From the NCBI GenBank assembly GCA_031423755.1, contig JANPGC010000121.1, forward strand, positions 1 through 15,440: a stretch of 15,440 bases of DNA, read 5' to 3'. Source of the stretch: JANMEX01 sp031423755 (GTDB lineage Bacteria > Pseudomonadota > Alphaproteobacteria > Rhizobiales > Rhizobiaceae). Position numbers and translations under genes: made by a program. How positions within the stretch are numbered: the first letter of the stretch is position 1; each line of letters opens with the position of its first letter. Of this stretch, positions 7,582 through 14,527 are shown piece by piece. The notes beneath the pieces were generated by a model. That model was not told where the DNA came from. It made no database searches and was given only the letters and a program-made list of their open reading frames with translations.

Positions 7582-7615
7582 TTGTGTTGTGCATGTCAGA
7601 TTCCGTCACGTTCGG
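7573..7615. repeat. Inverted repeat CCGAACGT / ACGTTCGG in the divergent promoter region
   Basis: CCGAACGT at 7573-7580 and its exact complement ACGTTCGG at 7608-7615 are separated by 27 bases. A third copy of the core CGTTCGG lies at 7548-7554. The first arm overlaps the candidate -10 of the polyketide synthase promoter. These may be operator half-sites for a regulator, or a leader stem; no protein can be named. Confidence 0.35.
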
Positions 7616-7647
7616 CATTCGGCAAACTTCAACTTTGAGGAAATCCA

Positions 7648-8700
7648 ATGCCGAAGCCCCTGAAGCTCGTTTCAATTGCCACAGCTGTGCCGCCCTTTGT
7701 CATCAGGCAGCGCGATGCTGCCGCAGCAGCCCATGACGGGTTCGCCTCAAGGTTCCCGGATTTCGAGCGATTGGCTGCGGTCTTTGCAAGTTCCGGAATC
7801 CGTGAACGCTACTCGGTGCGGCCGATAGACTGGCATTTGGAAAACCTGGGCTGGGAGGCGAAGAACGCGGCGTATCTTGATGGCGCGTGTCAGCTGTTCA
7901 TTGACGCGGCCTCCCGTGCCCTGGAAAATGCGGGGCTGCTGGCACACGAAGTTGACACGATTGTCACGGTTTCATCGACGGGCGTTGCCACGCCAAGTCT
8001 TGAAGCACGGGTGTTTGCAAAAATGGGTTTTCGCGCCGATGTCGAGCGCGTGCCGGTATTTGGACTTGGTTGTTCCGGCGGTGTAGCAGGACTGTCGATA
8101 GCGGCCCGGCTCGCGCAATCGAGACCGGGAAACGTCGTCCTTCTGGTTGCCGTCGAACTTTGCACTCTGGCGTTTCGGCTCGATCAGCTGACCAAAGCCA
8201 ATATTGTGGCGACGGCCCTGTTCGGAGACGGCGCGGCCGCGGCAATCTTGAGGGTGTGCAAATCCGGCATCGCCGACGTGGAAATGAGCAGTCAGCATAC
8301 GTGGCCCGATACACTCGACATCATGGGTTGGAGCGTCGATGCGGAAGGCCTTGGAGTGATCTTTGACCGCTCAATACCGCCATTTGCCAGAGAGAACATG
8401 CTCCCCGCCGTCGAGGGCATGCTGAAGCGGTCCGGCCTCACAGTCTCTGACGTAGACCGGTTCGTCTGCCATCCGGGCGGCGCAAAGGTCGTTGATGCAT
8501 TGGAGCAGGCCTTCTCGCTTGGCCAAGGTGCGCTCGACCATGAGCGCGAGGTTCTGGCCAATTACGGCAACATGTCCGCACCAACAGTGTTCTTCGTGCT
8601 GGATCGTGTGATCAAGGCGGGCCTGCCGCATCGCGCGCTGCTGACGGCAATGGGGCCGGGGTTTACCGCCAACTGCCTGTCGCTAAGGCAAGCCGCATGA
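7648..8700 (+). CDS. Type III polyketide synthase (chalcone synthase-like)
   Basis: This 350-residue homodimer-type enzyme condenses an acyl-CoA starter with malonyl-CoA units in the cytoplasm, typically making alkylpyrones or alkylresorcinols in bacteria. The Cys-His-Asn triad is complete: C142 in GLGCSGG, H275 in CHPGGAK and N308 in NYGNMSAP. The GPG loop follows in AMGPGFT (334-340). The N-terminal thiolase-like half runs to about residue 205 and the C-terminal half contains the His and Asn. ATG 7648 is supported by GAGGA six bases upstream. The stop overlaps the start of a membrane methyltransferase gene (ATGA, 8697-8700), the arrangement seen for BpsA-BpsB of Bacillus subtilis and SrsA-SrsB of Streptomyces griseus, where the polyketide is O-methylated. 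The product here is therefore probably a methylated alkylpyrone or alkylresorcinol lipid; chain length cannot be read from sequence. Confidence 0.93.
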   Translation: MPKPLKLVSIATAVPPFVIRQRDAAAAAHDGFASRFPDFERLAAVFASSGIRERYSVRPIDWHLENLGWEAKNAAYLDGACQLFIDAASRALENAGLLAHEVDTIVTVSSTGVATPSLEARVFAKMGFRADVERVPVFGLGCSGGVAGLSIAARLAQSRPGNVVLLVAVELCTLAFRLDQLTKANIVATALFGDGAAAAILRVCKSGIADVEMSSQHTWPDTLDIMGWSVDAEGLGVIFDRSIPPFARENMLPAVEGMLKRSGLTVSDVDRFVCHPGGAKVVDALEQAFSLGQGALDHEREVLANYGNMSAPTVFFVLDRVIKAGLPHRALLTAMGPGFTANCLSLRQAA

Positions 8701-9191
8701 CCCCCGCCGCATTGCTGCTTGGCGCAGTCACCCTGTCGCGACTGGCCGAATTGGTGCATGCGAGGCGCAACACCCGCTTGCTGCTGGCAAAAGGCGCGGT
8801 AGAGATCGCGCCGGATCATTATTCGATGATCGTCCTGCTGCACACGGCCTGGCTTGCAAGCCTTTGGTACAGCGGGTGGGACAACCCGGTTCAGCCATCC
8901 TGGCTCGCAGCATTCTTGGCCATGCAACTGATGCGGATCTGGGTGCTGGCAACGCTTGGCTCGCGATGGACAACCAGAATCATCGTGCTCCCCGACGCGC
9001 CATTGGTCGCAAGCGGCCCCTACCGCTACCTGTCACATCCGAACTACGCCGTCGTCTGCGGCGAAATTGCCATATTGCCGCTGTGTCTGGGCCTGCCCTG
9101 GCACGCGCTGATGTTTACGGTCGCCAATGGGTTGGTACTGTCCGTGCGGATTCGGGCGGAAAACACGGCGCTGAACATCGTGCGAAGCTGA
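8697..9191 (+). CDS. Isoprenylcysteine carboxyl methyltransferase-family membrane enzyme
   Basis: This is a 164-residue integral membrane protein of the ICMT/phospholipid-methyltransferase type, which uses S-adenosylmethionine. Hydrophobic segments lie near residues 2-18, 42-58, 68-86 and 118-148. The family core is clear: GPYRYLSHPNY at 107-117, a glutamate at 123 (CGEI), and RIRAENTAL at 151-159, which together form the cofactor and substrate site. Bacteria lack prenylated CaaX proteins, so a different substrate is expected. The ATG lies inside the polyketide synthase stop (ATGA), implying translational coupling and a shared pathway, as for BpsB, which methylates alkylpyrones made by BpsA. 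The inferred job is O-methylation of the polyketide product in the membrane. It is the last gene of the pair and faces the end of hom across 75 bases. Confidence 0.9.
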   Translation: MTPAALLLGAVTLSRLAELVHARRNTRLLLAKGAVEIAPDHYSMIVLLHTAWLASLWYSGWDNPVQPSWLAAFLAMQLMRIWVLATLGSRWTTRIIVLPDAPLVASGPYRYLSHPNYAVVCGEIAILPLCLGLPWHALMFTVANGLVLSVRIRAENTALNIVRS

Positions 9192-9266
9192 TGCAACGGA
9201 AATATTGACGTTCAAGGATTTGTCGGGGATCGAATTAGGCCGATTGATTTGATCAAAGACGAACCC

Positions 9267-10589
9267 TCACCCAGCCCGCTCAATCCGGATCATCTGCGCC
9301 CGGTCAACCAGATGCCCGTCCGCCTCAATCTCCTCCAGCGCTTTCCGCACCGCTGACTCCATCGACTCATGCGTGATCAAGATCACGGTTTTCGCATTGT
9401 TCACTGCCGCTCCCTCAGGATTTCTCTGCACGATGGACTCCAGCGAAATCGCGTTGTCGGCCATGCGCTTGGCGATGGCGGCGAAGACGCCGACGCGGTC
9501 GTGGACGGTGAGGCGGATGAAGTAGCCGCCGGCGTGGGATTGCATTTTGGCGCGCTTGTAGGGTTTGAGCTCGCGTGCCGGATGGCCGAAGACCGGGCCG
9601 TGCTGGAAGCCGGGGCGGGATTTGGCGATGTCGGCAAGATCGCCGACGACGGCGGATGCGGTGGCGTTGCCGCCGGCGCCGGGGCCGGACATGAGGAGTT
9701 CGCCCAGAATATCGGTCTCGATGGCGACCGCGTTGATGACGCCGTGCACCTGCGCGATGACCGACGCCGTCGGCACCATGGTCGGGTGGACGCGCTGTTC
9801 TATGCCGGTGTCGGTGCGCTGGGCAACGCCCAACAGCTTGATGCGGTAGCCGAGTTCGCTGGCCGCCTTGATGTCGGCCTGCGTGATGTTGGAGATGCCT
9901 TCAAGATAAATCTCGTCGGCGGCGATCTTGGTGCCGAATGCCAGCGCGGTGAGCAGCGACAGCTTGTGCGCGGTGTCGTTGCCTTCGATGTCAAAGGTCG
10001 GGTCGGCCTCGGCATAGCCAAGGCGCTGCGCGTCCTTTAGGCACTGCTCGAAGGACAGTCCCTCCTGCTCCATGCGGGTCAGGATGTAATTGCAGGTGCC
10101 ATTGAGGATGCCGAAAACGCGGTTGACCGTGTTGCCCGCCAGCGACTCGCGCATCACCTTGATGACAGGGATGCCACCGGCGACCGCCGCCTCAAAATTG
10201 AGCAACAGGCCCTTGTCCTCGGCGATTGTCGCAAGCTCCACGCCGAACCCGGCGAGCAGCGCCTTGTTGGCGGTGACCACATGGCGGCCAGCGTTGAGAG
10301 CGGCTTTGACAGAGGTGTAAGCAGGCGAATTTCCGCCGCCGCCGCCCATCAGTTCGACGAAAACATCGATATCCGAGCGGGTGGCAAGCTCCACCGGGTC
10401 GTCGAACCAGGTGACGCCGATCAGGTCAATGCCGCGGTCGCGCATCGGATTGCGGGCACAGACGGCGCGGACCTCGATCTTGCGGCCGCACTGGCGCTCA
10501 AGCACAGCAGCCTGATCGCGCAGCACCCGCATGACGGAAACGCCAACCGTTCCCAATCCGGCAATCCCGATTTTCAGCGGTGCGGTCAT
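9267..10589 (-). CDS. hom: Homoserine dehydrogenase
   Basis: This enzyme reduces aspartate semialdehyde to homoserine with NAD(P)H, the branch point to threonine and methionine. The protein has 440 residues. The nucleotide-binding GLGTVG is at 11-16, TANKALLA at 106-113, and the family signature AGGIPVIKVMRESLAG at 137-152 is followed by GILNGTCNYIL at 160-170. The catalytic pair, by analogy to the yeast enzyme, is D205 and K209 in GNDTAHKLSLL. A C-terminal ACT domain (about 355-435, starting GGYFIRLTVHDRVGVFAA) suggests feedback control, usually by threonine. ATG 10589 has AGGAA about eight bases upstream. It follows the aminotransferase gene by 26 bases on the same strand, so the two are probably co-transcribed. 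Confidence 0.97.
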   Translation of the reverse strand: MTAPLKIGIAGLGTVGVSVMRVLRDQAAVLERQCGRKIEVRAVCARNPMRDRGIDLIGVTWFDDPVELATRSDIDVFVELMGGGGGNSPAYTSVKAALNAGRHVVTANKALLAGFGVELATIAEDKGLLLNFEAAVAGGIPVIKVMRESLAGNTVNRVFGILNGTCNYILTRMEQEGLSFEQCLKDAQRLGYAEADPTFDIEGNDTAHKLSLLTALAFGTKIAADEIYLEGISNITQADIKAASELGYRIKLLGVAQRTDTGIEQRVHPTMVPTASVIAQVHGVINAVAIETDILGELLMSGPGAGGNATASAVVGDLADIAKSRPGFQHGPVFGHPARELKPYKRAKMQSHAGGYFIRLTVHDRVGVFAAIAKRMADNAISLESIVQRNPEGAAVNNAKTVILITHESMESAVRKALEEIEADGHLVDRAQMIRIERAG

Positions 10590-10615
10590 GTCAATATTCC
10601 TGTAATTTGAACGGT

Positions 10616-11833
10616 TTAGCGGCGGGCGTTGAGAGAAATCACATTGTGCATTCGCTCATCCGCTGTCGCCATGAACTTTTTGATCGAACGCGCGGCCTGC
10701 CGGATGCGGTGTTCGTTTTCGACCAGCGCGAGGCGAACATAATCATCGCCATGCTCGCCAAAGCCGATGCCCGGCGCGACGGCGACGTCTGCCTTTTCAA
10801 TCAGCAGCTTGGAAAACTCCAACGAGCCGAGATGGCGGAACTTTTCCGGGATCGGCGCCCATGCAAACATCGAAGCAGGCGGCGGTGGCACGTCAAAACC
10901 TGCTTTGCCGAACGACTCAACCAGAACATCGCGGCGCTTGCGGTAGGTGTTGCGCACTTCGGCAATATCCGAGCCATCACTATTGAGCGCAGCCGTCGCC
11001 GCAACCTGGATCGGCGTGAACGCGCCGTAGTCGAGATAGGATTTCACGCGGGTGAGCGCGGCAATAAGCTTCTCATTGCCGACGGCAAAGCCCATGCGCC
11101 AGCCGGGCATGGAGAAGGTCTTGGACATGGAGGTGAACTCCACGGCGATGTCGATCGCGCCAGGCACCTGCAGGATCGATGGCGGCGGCGGGCCGTCGAA
11201 ATAGATTTCGGAATAGGCCAGATCGGAAAGGATGATGATGTCGTGCTTTTTGGCGTAGGCGACCACGTCCTTGTAAAAATCGAGCGAGGCGATCATCGCC
11301 GTCGGGTTCGATGGATAGGACACGATCATGCAGATGGGCTTCGGGATCGAATGCTTTACGCCGCGCTCCAGCGCCGGGATGAAATTCTCGTCCGGCTCGA
11401 CCGGAATGGAGCGGATGACGCCGCCTGCCATGATGAAGCCGAAGGCATGGATCGGATAGGACGGGTTGGGACAAAGGATCACGTCGCCGGGCGCAGTGAT
11501 CGCCTGCGCCATGTTGGCAAAGCCTTCCTTGGAGCCGAGCGTCGCGCAAACCTGCGTGTCCGCATTGAGCTTGACGCCGAAGCGCCGCTCGTAATAGCCG
11601 GCCTGCGCGCGGCGCAAACCCGGAATGCCCTTGGACGAGGAATAGCGGTGCGTGCGCGGATCCTGAACGGCTTCGCACAGCTTGTCGACAATGCTCTGCG
11701 GCGTCGGCAGGTCCGGGTTGCCCATGCCCATGTCAATGATGTCGGCCCCGGCAGCCCGCGCGCTGGCCTTCAAACGGTTGACTTGCTCAAACACGTATGG
11801 CGGCAGACGGCGGACTTTGTGGAATTCTTCCAT
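10616..11833 (-). CDS. Class I/II PLP aminotransferase, AlaC/LL-DAP-aminotransferase-like
   Basis: This is a 405-residue fold-type I pyridoxal-phosphate aminotransferase of the cytoplasm. The cofactor lysine is K238 in SMSKTFSMPGWRMGF. Supporting residues are N176 (SYPSNPTA), D204 and Y207 (LSDLAYSEIYF) and R246. The substrate-carboxylate arginine lies in YVRLALVENEHR near the C-terminus. The GNPDLPTP motif at 38-45 and MGMGNPD style start are typical of AlaC-type glutamate-pyruvate aminotransferases, which databases often label LL-diaminopimelate aminotransferase. Alanine formation is the more likely role, but aspartate or another amino acid cannot be excluded. The start ATG 11833 follows GGAG by nine bases. 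With hom downstream it forms an amino-acid metabolism pair that, from memory, is conserved next to phaC in other Rhizobiales. Confidence 0.93.
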   Translation of the reverse strand: MEEFHKVRRLPPYVFEQVNRLKASARAAGADIIDMGMGNPDLPTPQSIVDKLCEAVQDPRTHRYSSSKGIPGLRRAQAGYYERRFGVKLNADTQVCATLGSKEGFANMAQAITAPGDVILCPNPSYPIHAFGFIMAGGVIRSIPVEPDENFIPALERGVKHSIPKPICMIVSYPSNPTAMIASLDFYKDVVAYAKKHDIIILSDLAYSEIYFDGPPPPSILQVPGAIDIAVEFTSMSKTFSMPGWRMGFAVGNEKLIAALTRVKSYLDYGAFTPIQVAATAALNSDGSDIAEVRNTYRKRRDVLVESFGKAGFDVPPPPASMFAWAPIPEKFRHLGSLEFSKLLIEKADVAVAPGIGFGEHGDDYVRLALVENEHRIRQAARSIKKFMATADERMHNVISLNARR

Positions 11834-11921
11834 TGCTCAGGGCTCCAGGATTTGCGCGGCCTATACACGCATCGCGTCGAATCGTCGATAGGAATTGGCG
11901 CTGAATACTCGCGCAGAAATC

Positions 11922-12362
11922 TTACTGAGAGGCCTCTATTTGCTTCAGCGCCGCAGCGGCATGAGTGGACCCGAGGCTCTGCAGCTTGCGCAGCCGCGCG
12001 ACGTAGGCTTCGACCGGCTCGCCGGGCAGTCGCTGCGCCGCCTGCTCTGCATAGAGCGTGTTGCGCAAATTGGACGAATCCGCATCCGTAAGCTGACTGG
12101 TCTGGCCTTCCGGCACAATATTGATGTTCGGATAAGAGCCGGTGTTAATCGGCGCGCCGGAACGCGGCGGAACAGGCTTGTCCTCGGGCGCGATGGCTGC
12201 GGCGGCGGCCTGTTGCGTTCCCGCAGTAGCAGGTGCGGGCATTTCGCCCTGCGCCGATGTCGGCACCGCATTGTCGATGGTCGCGGTCGCGCAGCCAGCG
12301 AGACCGAGCGAAAGAATGCCCAGAGCAGATGAAGTCTTTGAGAAACGCCGAAAAAATGTCAT
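11922..12362 (-). CDS. Small conserved lipoprotein of unknown function
   Basis: This 146-residue protein has a lipoprotein signal peptide: a basic start (FRRFSK), a hydrophobic run and the lipobox LAGC with acylated C24. The next 45 or so residues are Ala/Pro/Gln-rich and probably disordered. Then comes GSYPNINIVPEG (about 75-86) and a helical C-terminal region (about 92-145, ending ALKQIEASQ). I recognise no enzymatic domain; the SYPNINIVP segment resembles small lipoproteins common in Rhizobiales beside phaC, from memory. ATG 12362 is chosen because it starts the signal peptide; a TTG at 12431 would give a 23-residue extension that overlaps the phaC leader. The ribosome site is weak. It is divergent from phaC and shares a 96-base promoter region with it. 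Confidence 0.85.
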   Translation of the reverse strand: MTFFRRFSKTSSALGILSLGLAGCATATIDNAVPTSAQGEMPAPATAGTQQAAAAAIAPEDKPVPPRSGAPINTGSYPNINIVPEGQTSQLTDADSSNLRNTLYAEQAAQRLPGEPVEAYVARLRKLQSLGSTHAAAALKQIEASQ

Positions 12363-12385
12363 GACTGCCACATATACCACAATGC

Positions 12386-12398
12386 CAATTGATAATTG
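12386..12398. repeat. Perfect inverted repeat at the phaC promoter
   Basis: CAATT-GAT-AATTG is a perfect 5+3+5 inverted repeat. It overlaps the candidate -35 element of phaC and lies in the region shared with the divergent lipoprotein gene. It could be an operator, but I cannot name the regulator, and short AT-rich palindromes also arise by chance. Confidence 0.3.
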
Positions 12399-12424
12399 TA
12401 TGCCTATCCTGTTCTGGCGATAAT
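12396..12424 (+). promoter_or_regulatory. Candidate sigma-70-type promoter of phaC
   Basis: TTGTAT (12396-12401) and GATAAT (12419-12424) are separated by exactly 17 bases and match the housekeeping consensus at four of six and five of six positions. Transcription would begin near 12431, with a leader of about 28 bases before the GTG start of phaC. A weaker minus-strand pair (TTGACA at 12431-12426, GATAGG at 12408-12403) could serve the lipoprotein gene. Confidence 0.5.
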
Positions 12425-12458
12425 ATGTCAATGAACGCCTTCTGGGAGGAATCGGCGC

Positions 12459-14285
12459 GTGACGGATGAAAAAGCCAAAACCATCGGCATGGATGCCAAA
12501 CGGCTCGAGCCGTTTCTCGTCAAGGATCCCGATGCTTTTGCGGTCAATATGGCACGCATGGTTGAGGCTGCCGGCAAGGCAGCGTCCGCTTGGCTTGCGC
12601 CACGCGAGGCCGGGGCCAAGGCAGAGAATTTCTCCGAGCCTCTGGTCGATGTTGCCAAGACCCTGTCGAGCGTGACCGAATATTGGCTTTCAGACCCGCG
12701 CCGCGCTGTCGAAGCGCAGACCATGCTTTATTCGCAGTTCATGGGCGTCTGGTCGAATGCCGTCCAGCGCCTTGGCGGACAAGAGGTCGAGGACATCGTC
12801 AAGCCCGAAAGAGGCGACAAGCGCTTCAACGACGCCGACTGGACCGAGAACGCCTTTTTCGACTTCCTCAAGCAGACCTATCTGGTGACGTCCAAATGGG
12901 CGGGCGACCTTGTCACCAAGTCTGAAGGCATGGACGAGCACACGCGCCAGAAGGCGGCATTTTACATGCAAATCGCCTCGAACGCCTTTTCGCCGTCAAA
13001 CTTTGTGCTGACCAATCCGGAACTCTACAAGGAAACCATCGCCTCCAACGGACAGAACCTCGTCAATGGCATGACGATGCTGGCCGAAGACATTGCCGCG
13101 GGGCATGGCGATTTGAAAATCCGCCAGGTGGACGACAAGCCGTTTGTGATTGGCGAAAACATTGCCGCAACGCCCGGCAAGGTCGTGGCGCGGTCAGTGA
13201 TTGCCGAAATCATCCAGTATGCGCCGACGACCGACAAGGTGCTCAAGCGCCCTCTCCTCATCTGCCCGCCATGGATCAACAAATTTTACGTGCTCGATCT
13301 CAATCCGGAAAAATCATTCATTCGCTGGGCGGTCGAGCAAGGCCACACTGTGTTCGTCATCTCATGGATCAACCCGGACGAGCGGCATGCGCTCAAGGAC
13401 TGGACCGATTACATCCGCGAAGGCCTGCAGTTCGGCATGGATGCCATTGAGGCATCGACCGGCGAGCGCGAAATCAATGCCGTGGGCTATTGCGTCGGCG
13501 GCACGCTGCTGTCCGGGGCGCTTGCTCTGTTCGCGAGGGAAAACGAAAAGCGCATTGTCTCAGCCACCTTCTTCACGACCCAGATCGACTTCACCTATGC
13601 GGGCGATTTGATGGTTTTTGTCGATGAGGATCAGGTCAAGGCGCTTGAGCAGTCGATGTATTCCAAGGGCTATCTTGAAGGCACCAAGATGGCCACCGCC
13701 TTCAATATGCTGCGCTCGAACGAGCTGATCTGGTCCTATGTCGTCAACAACTATCTCAAAGGCAAGCAGCCGACGCCGTTTGACCTTCTGTTCTGGAACT
13801 CTGATGCGACGCGGATGACGGCGGCGAACCATTCCTTCTACCTGCGCGAATGTTATTTGAACAATGCGCTCACCAAGGACTTGATGAAGCTCGGCGGCGC
13901 GGTCGTTCACATGCAGGACGTGAAAATTCCGGTGCTGACGATTGCCACGCGCGAGGATCACATCGCACCAGCCAAGTCCGTGTTCCACGGCTGCCGCTTC
14001 TTCGGAACGGATGTGACATTTGTGCTGGCCGGGTCTGGCCATATCGCTGGCATTGTGAACCCGCCGGGCAAGCAAAAATACCAGTATTGGACCGGCGGAC
14101 CGGCGGAAGGCGACCTTCAGTCGTGGCTTGAGACGGCGACCGAGCATCCGGGTTCTTGGTGGCCCTACTGGCATTCCTGGCTGGTCAAGCAGAATGCGGA
14201 AATGGTCGATGCCCGAACGCCCGGCGGCGGCAAGGTTGAGCTTCTCGGCGAGGCTCCGGGGACATATGTGAAAGAGCGCATCTGA
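12459..14285 (+). CDS. phaC: Class I poly(R)-hydroxyalkanoate synthase
   Basis: PhaC polymerises (R)-3-hydroxyacyl-CoA, mainly 3-hydroxybutyryl-CoA in class I enzymes, into PHA granules on whose surface it sits. The 608-residue length fits rhizobial class I enzymes. The N-terminal PhaC domain (to about 190) includes the NPELY segment at 186-190. The alpha/beta-hydrolase catalytic domain holds the lipase-like box GYCVGG with catalytic C345, then D500 in TREDHIAP and H528 in GSGHIAG; the full triad is present. The start is GTG 12459, supported by GGGAGGA at 12444-12450, eight bases upstream. There is no phaE or phaR partner, consistent with class I. phaA and phaB are not in this window. A sigma-70-type promoter and an inverted repeat lie just upstream. 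Confidence 0.97.
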   Translation: MTDEKAKTIGMDAKRLEPFLVKDPDAFAVNMARMVEAAGKAASAWLAPREAGAKAENFSEPLVDVAKTLSSVTEYWLSDPRRAVEAQTMLYSQFMGVWSNAVQRLGGQEVEDIVKPERGDKRFNDADWTENAFFDFLKQTYLVTSKWAGDLVTKSEGMDEHTRQKAAFYMQIASNAFSPSNFVLTNPELYKETIASNGQNLVNGMTMLAEDIAAGHGDLKIRQVDDKPFVIGENIAATPGKVVARSVIAEIIQYAPTTDKVLKRPLLICPPWINKFYVLDLNPEKSFIRWAVEQGHTVFVISWINPDERHALKDWTDYIREGLQFGMDAIEASTGEREINAVGYCVGGTLLSGALALFARENEKRIVSATFFTTQIDFTYAGDLMVFVDEDQVKALEQSMYSKGYLEGTKMATAFNMLRSNELIWSYVVNNYLKGKQPTPFDLLFWNSDATRMTAANHSFYLRECYLNNALTKDLMKLGGAVVHMQDVKIPVLTIATREDHIAPAKSVFHGCRFFGTDVTFVLAGSGHIAGIVNPPGKQKYQYWTGGPAEGDLQSWLETATEHPGSWWPYWHSWLVKQNAEMVDARTPGGGKVELLGEAPGTYVKERI

Positions 14286-14527
14286 AACCCAAAGCTTACC
14301 CAACGGCAGTTGCATGCCTTCTTCTCATCACGCTTTTGCCTCAATCGCCGAATAGCTAAAAAGTTGCGATTGTCTAACAAATCACATAGACCAGTCACAA
14401 AATCACAGCCCCTGCTCGACAGCGGCCAAGAAACAAACCGTCGGCCATATGTCAGACGGAACAGGGATCGGGTGCTGGATTGGACGTTAAACCGCCCAAA
14501 TTGCTGCGTTTTCGTGCCAATCATTTG

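Noticed and set aside
9246..9257. FNR/FixK-like TTGAT-ATCAA palindrome, including TTTGATCAAA
   Set aside because: The spacer is three bases instead of the four found in FNR/FixK boxes, and it lies between two convergent gene ends where no promoter is expected.
10580..12091. 503-codon open frame on the plus strand antisense to the aminotransferase and the lipoprotein gene
   Set aside because: It spans two well-supported minus-strand genes and their spacer, has low-complexity Arg/Ala-rich sequence and no plausible ribosome site.
14458..14488. GGAAC followed later by CGTT upstream of the right-end lipoprotein gene
   Set aside because: The spacer is 22 bases, outside the 16-17 needed for an EcfG promoter.
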